Position numbers and translations under genes: made by a program. Source: Acidobacteriota bacterium (GTDB lineage: Bacteria; Acidobacteriota; Terriglobia; Versatilivoradales; Versatilivoraceae). Taken from it: a stretch of 12,888 bases of DNA. A model generated the notes under the pieces. That model did not search any database and was not told where the DNA came from. It saw only the letters and a list, made by a program, of their open reading frames with translations. The DNA is taken from contig JAPOZE010000218.1 in the NCBI GenBank assembly GCA_026706225.1, forward strand, positions 1-12,888. The letters run 5' to 3'. Of this stretch, positions 1-6,207 are shown piece by piece (the stretch's first letter is position 1; each line of letters opens with the position of its first letter).

Positions 1-50
1 AGCGGCTCACCGACCTGGGCGGCAGGCCCATCAAGGAAGTCCTGGCCTGA
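1..50 (+). CDS. C-terminal end of an unidentified protein (5' truncated by window)
   Basis: An open frame enters from the left edge (codons in phase from base 3) and ends at TGA 48-50. It gives the tail RLTDLGGRPIKEVLA. The codons are GC-rich like the main genome. Too little is present to name a family. The next gene begins 186 bases later and has its own candidate promoter, so it is probably not translationally coupled to this one. A chance open frame of 16 codons is possible, but protein-like composition and a stop followed by a non-coding gap favour a real gene end. Confidence 0.45.
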   Translation, partial: RLTDLGGRPIKEVLA

Positions 51-169
51 CGGAGACGGTCAGCCGGACCTAGAGACACCTTTCCCACCTTGCCGTTTGT
101 CCCGGGTTTCCGGCCGACCCCTGCGAGCCCGGGGAATCACTCCCCTCTGCAGGCTGCGTCCCAATCCCG

Positions 170-198
170 TTGAAGTCCCGCGCCGGCGGCGGTATGCT
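170..198 (+). promoter_or_regulatory. Candidate sigma70-type promoter for the membrane protein gene
   Basis: TTGAAG (170-175) and TATGCT (193-198) are separated by 17 bases, the optimal spacing for a housekeeping promoter. Each matches its consensus at 4 of 6 positions. Transcription would start near 205, giving a leader of about 30 bases that contains the ribosome binding site. Such matches arise by chance, so this is a candidate only. Confidence 0.35.
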
Positions 199-223
199 GC
201 GGTGCGTCCCGGAAAGTTCCCGA

Positions 224-230
224 AAGGAGA
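224..230 (+). promoter_or_regulatory. Ribosome binding site that fixes the start at 236
   Basis: AAGGAGA lies with its AGGAG core at 225-229, six bases before ATG 236. This near-perfect Shine-Dalgarno selects ATG 236 over the upstream in-frame TTG at 170, which has none and overlaps the candidate -35 box. Confidence 0.8.
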
Positions 231-235
231 TCCTC

Positions 236-793
236 ATGGTTTCGGTCCTGTCGCTCTGGCTGCCGGCGCTGATTTCTGCGGTGCTGGTCTTCGTTGTGAG
301 TTATGTCATTCACGTGGTCCTGAAATATCACAAGGGGGACATGGGAGCCTGCCCCGACGAGGCCGGGGTGATGGACGCACTCCGGCCCTTCGAGATCCCG
401 CCGGGCAACTACGTTATTCCCTACGCTGCCGACTCCAAGGAGATGGCCGCGCCTGAGTTCCCGGAGAAGACGACCAAGGGACCGGTGGCCTTGATGACGG
501 TGCTTCCCAACGGTCCATTTTCAATGGCCAAGAGCCTCTGGATGTGGTTCGGTTACTCCGTCCTGGTCGGGGGCTTCGCCGGTTACGTGGCCGGGCTCAC
601 CATCGGCCCCGGCGCAGACTACCCGATCGTCTTCCGGGTGGTGGCGGCGGTGTCCTTCGCCGGATACTCGCTGGCCATCCTGCAGAACGCCATCTGGTGG
701 TATCGAGGCTGGGGCTACACCCTGCGCACCCTGTTCGACGGCCTGATCTACGCCCTCCTGACCGCCGGAACCTTCGGCTGGCTGTGGCCGTAG
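236..793 (+). CDS. Conserved membrane protein of unknown function, four predicted helices
   Basis: A 185-residue protein. Hydrophobic segments near residues 4-28, 99-122, 129-151 and 163-184 suggest four membrane helices. A soluble stretch of about 70 residues lies between helices 1 and 2 and carries the phrases PPGNYVIPYAADSKEM and GPVALMTVLPNGP. The last helix ends with FDGLIYALLTAGTFGWLWP at the extreme C-terminus. The pattern resembles a conserved hypothetical membrane family I remember from Acidobacteria and other environmental genomes, for which I know no function. Start ATG 236 follows a strong ribosome binding site. It appears to be a single-gene unit: the next gene is 283 bases away in DNA of different composition. 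Confidence 0.85.
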   Translation: MVSVLSLWLPALISAVLVFVVSYVIHVVLKYHKGDMGACPDEAGVMDALRPFEIPPGNYVIPYAADSKEMAAPEFPEKTTKGPVALMTVLPNGPFSMAKSLWMWFGYSVLVGGFAGYVAGLTIGPGADYPIVFRVVAAVSFAGYSLAILQNAIWWYRGWGYTLRTLFDGLIYALLTAGTFGWLWP

Positions 794-1076
794 CGGGGTG
801 CGGGCGATCAGCGATTGCTTGGGAAACGGGCCGCCAATGGCACACACCCCAGGCATGACATTGTTACCTTATGGTCCATATGGTCATTCTCTGTTCACTC
901 TAAGAGCTCTATTGTCCTAAAGGGATGTTCTGTGGTAGCCTTCTTGTCGGGTGCTGGCGTTGCAAGGCGTAAGCAAAATGAGGGAAGGAAGGTTCGTACT
1001 CCGCTTGGCCTTATTGCCGGCCTGAACTACTAACTGCGACTTATACCACTGCCGTTTTGTATTCGACTTTGAAGGG
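794..1076. other. Low-GC intergenic stretch, no gene recognised
   Basis: 283 bases separate the membrane protein from the GIY-YIG-like gene. Row 901-960 has 30 G+C of 60, against 47 of 60 in row 4261-4320, so composition changes right after the membrane gene. A direct repeat of ATGGTC, nine bases apart, surrounds CCATATGG near 871-885. I see no convincing promoter, terminator, tRNA or recombination site. A 72-codon open frame (815-1033) lacks a ribosome binding site and protein-like character. The stretch may be the left flank of an inserted island. Confidence 0.5.
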
Positions 1077-1934
1077 ATGGTTACCGAACTGGGGGAGGCA
1101 ATGGATTTGATACTGGAATTGGCAAGGGAGCCGTTTGGGGCGGAGGCAGCCCGGGAACTGTGCAGGCTTCCAGGTATCTTTAACGTTGGGGAGTTGTACC
1201 AGAGGGAGAGAATCTGTGAAGTACTGCGGGAGCAATTCGTTTACCGAGGCGGGAGCAGGGACACCTCTAAACAAGACATAGCGATCGTTCTTAAAAAATG
1301 GCTGGTTGGAAATGAAAGCCCCTTCCGGAAGGAAGCTCGCGGCCGCTATAGATTTCTCGGCTTCTACAATCAGGCCGACGACGGGGAAAAGTCGGCCGGT
1401 TCTCCGCTTCAGTTCAGCGGTTCGTACGACCGCTATTCTCCAGCTCCCGAAAAGGAATTCGGGGAAGGTCCCTGTGAAATCTATGCCTGGTGTCTACCAC
1501 TTTACCGGGAAACCCCAAGGCGGCGATGGAGGATAAAGATCGGGCGGGCCGGAGCAGACGGGTTCCGGCGACGCCTCGGGGATTTTTGGGAGAATCTGCC
1601 TGAACGGCCGTGCTACCTGCTTCGGATTGGGTGTGAGGACGAGGCTGAAGCGAAACGACGTGAGGATCTCCTGCACGCGTGGTTCAGGGAGCGCGGGCAG
1701 ATGATCGATGACTTACCCGGGAAAGAGTGGTTTCTGACCAATCCGAGTGAGATCGAGGCGGCGATTCGAGCGATTCTGATCCCGCATGAGTCCACAGCAC
1801 AGCCTATGCCACCCGCCGTAGAGGACCAAATGGCTGATGCATTGAAAGGGGTCACCGCCGAGGATTGGGAAAGCCTTCCTGCAGACCTTACGGACCGATT
1901 GGACCATCACCTGTATGGTGACCAGAACCGGTGA
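1077..1934 (+). CDS. GIY-YIG/T5orf172-like domain protein with antitoxin-like C-terminal tail
   Basis: 285 residues, probably soluble. Residues 129-231 read as a GIY-YIG-type (T5orf172/MUG113-like) domain. The first strand is CEIYAW (133-138), KIGRA (154-158) is followed by arginines 164-166, a helix REDLLHAWF (195-203) supplies a candidate catalytic Glu196, and GKEWFLTNPSE (215-225) closes the domain. Residues 20-95 contain an Arg/Lys-rich region (SPFRKEARGRYRFLG) that could be a winged-helix DNA-binding domain; this is a guess. The last 38 residues (VEDQMADALKG..., ending LDHHLYGDQNR) resemble, from memory, the ends of small partner proteins encoded just before PIN toxins. Its stop overlaps the PIN gene start by four bases. 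ATG 1077 is the first start in frame; ATG 1101 is an alternative, with GGAGG only two bases upstream. Composition is lower in GC than the neighbours. The domain call is fairly good; the role (antitoxin, nuclease or both) is inference. Confidence 0.7.
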   Translation: MVTELGEAMDLILELAREPFGAEAARELCRLPGIFNVGELYQRERICEVLREQFVYRGGSRDTSKQDIAIVLKKWLVGNESPFRKEARGRYRFLGFYNQADDGEKSAGSPLQFSGSYDRYSPAPEKEFGEGPCEIYAWCLPLYRETPRRRWRIKIGRAGADGFRRRLGDFWENLPERPCYLLRIGCEDEAEAKRREDLLHAWFRERGQMIDDLPGKEWFLTNPSEIEAAIRAILIPHESTAQPMPPAVEDQMADALKGVTAEDWESLPADLTDRLDHHLYGDQNR

Positions 1935-2347
1935 AGACCGTATTCGTTGACACTGTCTATTGGATTGCCACGGCCAGGCCGAACGATCCGTGGAAAGACG
2001 CTGCGACAAGAGCCCGGCAGCAATTGGGTCCAGTGCGTCTTGTTACTACGGATGAAGTTCTGACCGAGTTTTTGGCCGCTCTGTCCCGGGGTAGACCCGC
2101 GCTTCGCCTTGGTGCGGCAAGAATCGTGCGTACAATTCTTGCGAATCCGAATGTGCATGTGGTGCCGCAGTCGCGAGAATCCTTTCGGGAAGGACTGGAA
2201 CGGTATGAGGCGCGAAGCGACAAGGCTTACAGTCTGCAAGATTGTGTTTCCATGAACGTCATGGACGCGGAATCCATCACCGACATTCTGACCAATGACC
2301 GTCATTTCGCCCAGGAAGGCTTTAACGTGCTAATGAAAGCGAGTTGA
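1931..2347 (+). CDS. PIN-domain ribonuclease, VapC-like toxin
   Basis: 138 residues, the usual PIN length. The family cleaves RNA with metal ions held by conserved acidic residues, and toxin members target tRNA, rRNA or mRNA. The acidic set is present: Asp7 in FVDTVYWIA, Glu46 in DEVLTEF (Glu42 is an alternative), Asp104 in YSLQDCVSMNVM and Asp123 in LTNDRHFAQEGF. The enzyme therefore looks intact. It starts at GTG 1931 inside the last codons of the upstream gene (GTGA overlap 1931-1934) with no clear ribosome binding site, so translation is probably coupled to the GIY-YIG-like protein, as in toxin-antitoxin pairs. Codons are less GC-biased than in flanking genes, consistent with transfer. 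The true target and whether it is toxic cannot be read from sequence. Confidence 0.85.
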   Translation: MKTVFVDTVYWIATARPNDPWKDAATRARQQLGPVRLVTTDEVLTEFLAALSRGRPALRLGAARIVRTILANPNVHVVPQSRESFREGLERYEARSDKAYSLQDCVSMNVMDAESITDILTNDRHFAQEGFNVLMKAS

Positions 2348-2365
2348 AGGCGGCCGGAATTCAGT

Positions 2366-2467
2366 GTGTGGTATCCGAGTGTCCGCAACCGGCTGGACGA
2401 TCTGTTTTCCCTGCTGAGCGATGCCATGGAGGCGCCCGACGGAAATGAGGTGAAAGATGGAGAATAG
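2366..2467 (+). pseudogene. Possible remnant or very small ORF between the PIN and YIP1-like genes
   Basis: After the PIN stop, the same frame stays open to TAG 2465-2467. Its protein-like tail includes YPSVRNRLDDLFSLLSDAMEAP and overlaps the first 11 bases of the next gene. GTG 2366 is the only early start and has no clear ribosome binding site. The codons are GC-rich like the host genome rather than the PIN unit. It may be the stranded C-terminus of a gene cut by the insertion of the PIN module, or chance coding. I do not recognise the family. Confidence 0.25.
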
Positions 2468-3080
2468 TCCCTCGACCCATCAGGAGATGCAACAGGAGAT
2501 GACCATCGGCCGGTGGATGTTCAATCCTTTCGTTCGAATCGCAGGCCCCCGATCCCTGCTGATCGGGCTTGCCGGGATTGTAGCTGCCGGACTGGCGGCC
2601 GCCGGGGCCGGCATTCGCTTCGACGGGTTGCTCGACGTGCACGCGGGCTACGAGGTTGCGCTGTGGATGCCGGTCGTGGACGGGCTGGTGAACTGGGCCG
2701 TATTCACCCTGCTGTTGGTGGTGGTGGCTCTGCTCTTCAGCAAGAGCGCCGTTCGCCTGATCGACGTTGCCGGCACACAGGCCATGGCCCGGATGCCCCT
2801 GCTCCTGGTGGCCGCGATCTGCAACCTTCCCTTGATCCAGGACGCTTTCGACGGGATGGCCGCGGTCCTGCTGGGTGGTGAACTCGGTGGATCTACCCTG
2901 ACGGGACTGGTCGCCGGGATCCTGGTGACGTTGGGTGGGGTGGTCTGGATGGTGGCCCTGATGTGGAAGGCCTTTTCGGTATCCTGCAACATGAAGGGCG
3001 GCCGGGCCATCGCCCTTTTCATCCTGGCCCTGCTGCTCGGAGAAGCGGCCACCCTCTATCTGACGAGGGTTGTCCTGTAG
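2457..3080 (+). CDS. YIP1-family-like integral membrane protein
   Basis: 207 residues. A charged N-terminus (to about residue 30, including GRWMFNPFVRIAGP) is followed by about five hydrophobic segments near 33-51, 72-94, 112-128, 146-172 and 181-205. The layout, the amphipathic entry sequence and the VAGTQAMARMPLLLVA segment fit bacterial YIP1-domain proteins, whose role is poorly known. GAGGTGA at 2447-2453 lies just before ATG 2457, which supports this start. The gene ends at TAG 3078-3080, one base before the stop of the convergent response regulator gene, so no dedicated terminator fits between them. Host-like high GC resumes here after the lower-GC block. Confidence 0.6.
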   Translation: MENSPSTHQEMQQEMTIGRWMFNPFVRIAGPRSLLIGLAGIVAAGLAAAGAGIRFDGLLDVHAGYEVALWMPVVDGLVNWAVFTLLLVVVALLFSKSAVRLIDVAGTQAMARMPLLLVAAICNLPLIQDAFDGMAAVLLGGELGGSTLTGLVAGILVTLGGVVWMVALMWKAFSVSCNMKGGRAIALFILALLLGEAATLYLTRVVL

Positions 3081-3081
3081 C

Positions 3082-3843
3082 TTAGCGCAGCATGTCCCTG
3101 AGCAGGGGAGTCTGCCGCTTGCTCACGGTGTACTCCAGCCCGTTGGTCAGGGTCAGCAGCCAGCGTTGGCTGCTGAGAGGGCTTATCCTGCGGACCTTGT
3201 CCAGGTTGACCAGAACGCTCCGGTGGACCCGCTGAAACCGGGTGTCGCTGAAGCGCTCGTCGATGGCCTGGAGGGTCTGAGTGGCCATGTAGCTCTTGTC
3301 GCGGGTCCTGATCCAGACGATTTCACGGTCGGCCTGGAAGGCAAAGACTTCATCCGGATCCAGCAGATAGTAATCCTCACCCTTTCTGGCCACGATCTTC
3401 ACCACCCCGCGCTTTTCCCCGGCCGTGGCCGCCCCCAGCGTTTGAACTACCCTTTCCACGGCTTCCTGCCGATTGCCCAGGGCCGCCTGGGCGCGCTCAA
3501 CGGCTGTCTGCAGTCGATCCGGGCTGACCGGTTTCAGCAGGTAGTCAACCGCGCCGACCTCGAAGGCGTTGAGGGCATGCTCGCTGTAGGCGGTCACAAA
3601 GATGATGGAGGGCAGCGGCCCCTGGAGTTGCCGCAGCATCTGGAAGCCGTCCATCAAGGGCATCTGGATGTCCAGCAGAACCAGGTCCGGCCGGAGCTTT
3701 TCGATTTGCTGGAGGGCCTGCTGGCCGTTTTCGGCTTCGCCGACGACCGAGATGTCAGCCATCTCGGCAAGATCCTCCAGCAGCACCCGCCGGGAAACGG
3801 GTTCGTCCTCCACCACCAGAGTTCGAAGGGGTTTCGTGGGCAT
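3082..3843 (-). CDS. LytTR-family DNA-binding response regulator
   Basis: 253 residues with two domains. The receiver domain (about 6-122) has acidic residues Glu12/Asp13, the phospho-acceptor Asp58 in LVLLDIQMP, Thr84 in FVTAYSEHA and Lys104 in DYLLKPVSP. A LytTR DNA-binding domain (about 147-250) carries the signature FQRVHRSVLVNLDKV (203-217) and ends near the C-terminus. Members bind short direct repeats upstream of target genes when phosphorylated. The probable partner is the LytS-type kinase encoded divergently at 4154. Usually these genes are co-directional and adjacent, so the divergent order is less common. ATG 3841-3843 is the only ATG start in the open frame; its ribosome binding site is weak. 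A TATAAG box on the same strand lies 11-16 bases upstream, suggesting a very short leader. Confidence 0.93.
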   Translation of the reverse strand: MPTKPLRTLVVEDEPVSRRVLLEDLAEMADISVVGEAENGQQALQQIEKLRPDLVLLDIQMPLMDGFQMLRQLQGPLPSIIFVTAYSEHALNAFEVGAVDYLLKPVSPDRLQTAVERAQAALGNRQEAVERVVQTLGAATAGEKRGVVKIVARKGEDYYLLDPDEVFAFQADREIVWIRTRDKSYMATQTLQAIDERFSDTRFQRVHRSVLVNLDKVRRISPLSSQRWLLTLTNGLEYTVSKRQTPLLRDMLR

Positions 3844-4153
3844 GACTGCCGGTCTTATAAGCCGATTCCGTGGTCAGGGCCGAAGGGGTTTCGACCGGCG
3901 GGAGGATCGTCCGCACCGGCGGCCCCATCGGGCCCGTGGGCGGAATTCGTCGGACCGGGCCGGGATGTATCCGCCCTGCGGTGCCCGCTATTGCCCCCCG
4001 GCGGCCACCGCCGGATGGTGCGGCAGGCCTTGCGCGACGGACGATCCAGGAGAGTCCCGGCCTTTCTCCCGAAGCCCCTAGTATGCACCAGCGCCAGCGA
4101 CCCGATGGAAAATGACCGCTCATATCGTATACTGATGAGAGCAGGCGCGATCC
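3844..4153. promoter_or_regulatory. Divergent regulatory region between response regulator and kinase
   Basis: 310 bases between the two divergent start codons must hold both promoters. Visible structure: a perfect inverted repeat CCGGCGG-CCA-CCGCCGG (3998-4014), an 8-base palindrome CGGGCCCG (3929-3936), and AT-richer ends next to each gene. On the minus strand TATAAG occupies 3859-3854, close to the regulator start. No pair of LytTR-type direct repeats was recognised. I found no gene here. Confidence 0.5.
4106..4133 (+). promoter_or_regulatory. Candidate promoter for the histidine kinase gene
   Basis: TATACT (4128-4133) matches the -10 consensus at 5 of 6 positions. TGGAAA (4106-4111), 16 bases upstream, matches -35 at 4 of 6. 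The start would fall near 4140, leaving a leader of only about 14 bases before ATG 4154, in line with the weak ribosome binding site. It sits in the AT-richest part of an otherwise very GC-rich intergenic region. Confidence 0.35.
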
Positions 4154-6031
4154 ATGGACAATTCCCCCGCCATTCACCTGCCGCTGCTGGTCAATACCCT
4201 GGGGCACATCTTTGGGCTGGCGGCATTCAGCGGTTTTCTCTACTTCCTCTGGCGCAGCCGCCGGCGGTCTCTCCTCGGGGACATCCGGCTGCCGGGCGGG
4301 GCGGCCCTGCTGGCCCTGTTGTGGAACGCCGGCTCGCTGGGAGTGCTTGCGGCGGCGGATTCGCCCAGCCTGGCGCGGCGCGTGATGGTGGCGGGAAGCT
4401 TTGCCACCTTGAGCCTGCTGCCGAGCGTGCTGCTGCATGTCTCGCTGGGCTCCCGGCGATCCCTGCTCTGCTGGATCGGCTACGGAGTGGGTCTGCTGGC
4501 CTGCGGCATCCACCTGGCTGCAATCTTCGGCACCGGGGTTGCTTCCCATCAGTTCGGGCTGCGGCTGATCACCTTCGGATTCGGTTCCCTGGCCGTTCTG
4601 GCGGCCCTGGCCCTCTGGCAGGACCAGCAGCAGCGCAAGGGGGCGGGGATGCGCATGCTGGGCGCCATGGCCCTGTTCCTGTTTGCCGTTTCCTTCGCCC
4701 ACTTCGGCGAGGCCCACGGACCCGATGCCTGGGCCCATGAGCTCCTGGTGCACCATGCCGGCATCCCGCTGGCGCTGGTGGTGCTGCTGCAGGACTACCG
4801 CTTTCTGCTGCTGGACGTCTTCGTTCGCTTTCTGGGGAATGCGCTGCTGGCGGTGTTTTTCGCGGTGGGCCTGATCGGGCTGTTGAGCCGCTTGGAGCTC
4901 GATCCCGCCTCCCCGCACGGAGGATTTTCACTGGCGGTGACCATCACCGGGGTGGGCCTGGCGCTGCTTGGCTTTTCCGCGTTTCGCGGCCACCTCGAGA
5001 AATGGGTGGAGCGGCGTGTCTTCCGCAGGGGTAACCTGAGGGCGGCGCTGCAGAGGCTGCAGGCCCTGTCCGGAGGCGCCGGGAACGAGGAAGTATTCCT
5101 GCGGCAGGCGGCCGAGGTAGCGGCATCCTTCGCCAAGGCCCGCCGGGTGGAGCTCCTGGAGGAAAGTGAAATTGCCGAGGCGGTTGTCGGGGAGGGGCTG
5201 CGCCCGCAGATTCTGGACCGAGGCCAGAGTTCGGAACTGGGCCCCCGGCGCTGGGCCGAGGTGGCGGTGCCCCTGCGGTTTGCCGAGGGAGACCGGCAGG
5301 TGCTGCTCTTGAGCGCCCGGCTGGCCGGCAGGCGCTATCTCAGTGAAGACCTGGAGGACCTGAACCGCCTGGCGACCGAGGTGGTGGCTCAGGTGGCTCG
5401 CCGCAGGCGCGCCGAGCTCCAGGGTCTGGCCACCCGGGCCGAGTTGCAGGCCCTGCGGGCGCAGATCAATCCTCACTTTCTCTTCAACTCCCTCAATGCC
5501 CTCTACGGCCTCATTCCCCGGGCAGCCGACGAGGCCCGCCGCACCGTGGTCAACCTGGCCGAGATCTTTCGCTACCTGCTGCAGGGGAATCGCCAGCAGG
5601 TGCCGCTGGAAGAGGAGCTTCGGACCGTTCGGGCCTACCTGGAGGTGGAGCGGTTGCGCCTGGGGCGCCGCCTGGCCACCCGGATCGATGTCAGCCGACA
5701 GGCCCTCGGGGTGGAAATCCCGGCCCTGTCGATCCAGCCCCTGGTCGAGAACGCCGTCAAGCACGGGATCAGCCGGATGGCCGAGGGCGGAAGCATCGGG
5801 TTGGAAGCCGAGGTGGAGGACGGCGTCCTCGAGGTCACCGTCTCCGACGACGGCCCGGGCTTTCAGTCCTCCGGGCCGGGGGAAAGCGGGCAGGGCCTGG
5901 AGAACGTCCGCCGCCGGCTGCGGCTCTGTTACGGGGAGCAGGGCCGGCTCCAGGTGGAATCGACCGCCGGCCGCACCAGGGTGGGCTTTCGGGTGCCGCT
6001 GAAGCAGTCCGCTGCCGTTCTCGCCAAGTAG
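4154..6031 (+). CDS. Membrane sensor histidine kinase, LytS/His_kinase (PF06580) type
   Basis: 625 residues. Residues 1-280 hold about eight hydrophobic segments (near 11-33, 49-66, 77-97, 103-125, 137-154, 166-183, 202-246, 257-276), a multi-pass sensor region. Residues about 300-415 look like a GAF-type domain, ending in a helix that leads into the kinase core. The phospho-acceptor is His441 in QINPHFLFNSLN (438-448), the hallmark of the LytS/YehU class. The ATP-binding part shows an N-box PLVENAVKHGI (529-539), SDDGPGF (564-570) and GQGLENVRRRL (579-589). All catalytic motifs are intact. It should autophosphorylate and signal to the divergently encoded LytTR regulator (3082-3843). The sensed ligand is unknown. 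ATG 4154 is chosen because hydrophobic segment 1 follows directly and a candidate promoter lies just upstream. Confidence 0.93.
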   Translation: MDNSPAIHLPLLVNTLGHIFGLAAFSGFLYFLWRSRRRSLLGDIRLPGGAALLALLWNAGSLGVLAAADSPSLARRVMVAGSFATLSLLPSVLLHVSLGSRRSLLCWIGYGVGLLACGIHLAAIFGTGVASHQFGLRLITFGFGSLAVLAALALWQDQQQRKGAGMRMLGAMALFLFAVSFAHFGEAHGPDAWAHELLVHHAGIPLALVVLLQDYRFLLLDVFVRFLGNALLAVFFAVGLIGLLSRLELDPASPHGGFSLAVTITGVGLALLGFSAFRGHLEKWVERRVFRRGNLRAALQRLQALSGGAGNEEVFLRQAAEVAASFAKARRVELLEESEIAEAVVGEGLRPQILDRGQSSELGPRRWAEVAVPLRFAEGDRQVLLLSARLAGRRYLSEDLEDLNRLATEVVAQVARRRRAELQGLATRAELQALRAQINPHFLFNSLNALYGLIPRAADEARRTVVNLAEIFRYLLQGNRQQVPLEEELRTVRAYLEVERLRLGRRLATRIDVSRQALGVEIPALSIQPLVENAVKHGISRMAEGGSIGLEAEVEDGVLEVTVSDDGPGFQSSGPGESGQGLENVRRRLRLCYGEQGRLQVESTAGRTRVGFRVPLKQSAAVLAK

Positions 6032-6040
6032 ACTCTCAGC

Positions 6041-6058
6041 GCAAAGCGGCCGCTTTGC
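6041..6058. repeat. 18-bp perfect palindrome after the kinase gene
   Basis: GCAAAGCGGCCGCTTTGC is self-complementary across all 18 bases. It begins 10 bases after the kinase stop. Allowing one bulged base, the pairing extends three more bases on each side. It has no following T-run, so it is not a standard intrinsic terminator. It could be an operator for the downstream secreted-protein gene or a hairpin protecting the kinase mRNA end. Confidence 0.6.
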
Positions 6059-6081
6059 CGCTCATTCATTACTGCTACAAT
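6055..6081 (+). promoter_or_regulatory. Weak candidate promoter for the secreted protein gene
   Basis: TACAAT (6076-6081) matches the -10 consensus at 5 of 6 positions. TTGCCG (6055-6060), 15 bases upstream, matches -35 at 4 of 6, with shorter than ideal spacing. The -35 box overlaps the right arm of the palindrome at 6041-6058, an arrangement expected of an operator. The leader would be about 120 bases. A second -10-like box, TAGAAT at 6185-6190, is too close to the start codon to choose between them with confidence. Confidence 0.25.
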
Positions 6082-6207
6082 AAAAGCAGGTTTCACCAGC
6101 TCACGGGAAGGGAAGTACTCCCACTTCGGCTTTCCGGGACGGATTGCCCAAGGACTCCACCACTCTCGAGTCGGAGAGGATCCGTAGAATAGACACAAGA
6201 GAGAACC

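Noticed and set aside
170..235. Upstream TTG start extending the first membrane protein by 22 residues
   Set aside because: It lacks a ribosome binding site, and the added residues are Arg-rich and unlike a membrane protein start. AAGGAG before ATG 236 is decisive.
981..1020. A GGTTCGTACTCC string resembling the T-arm of a tRNA
   Set aside because: The flanking bases do not form the T-stem and no acceptor, D or anticodon arms could be placed around it.
815..1033. Small open frame of 72 codons in the low-GC intergenic stretch
   Set aside because: No ribosome binding site, no hydrophobic or domain pattern, and an overlap with nothing conserved. It is more likely chance.
3070..4740. A 556-codon plus-strand open frame across the response regulator and the start of the kinase
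   Set aside because: It runs antisense to the clearly recognised LytTR regulator and out of frame with the kinase. Long spurious frames are expected at this GC content, and its translation is rich in Pro/Gly/Arg with no domain.
3755..4918. A 387-codon minus-strand open frame opposite the kinase sensor region
   Set aside because: Its Gln/Arg/Gly-rich translation mirrors Leu/Ala-rich membrane helices on the other strand, a typical shadow frame.
6041..6070. The 18-bp palindrome as an intrinsic terminator of the kinase gene
   Set aside because: No run of T follows the stem (next bases are CGCTCATTCATT), and a perfect palindrome leaves no unpaired loop.
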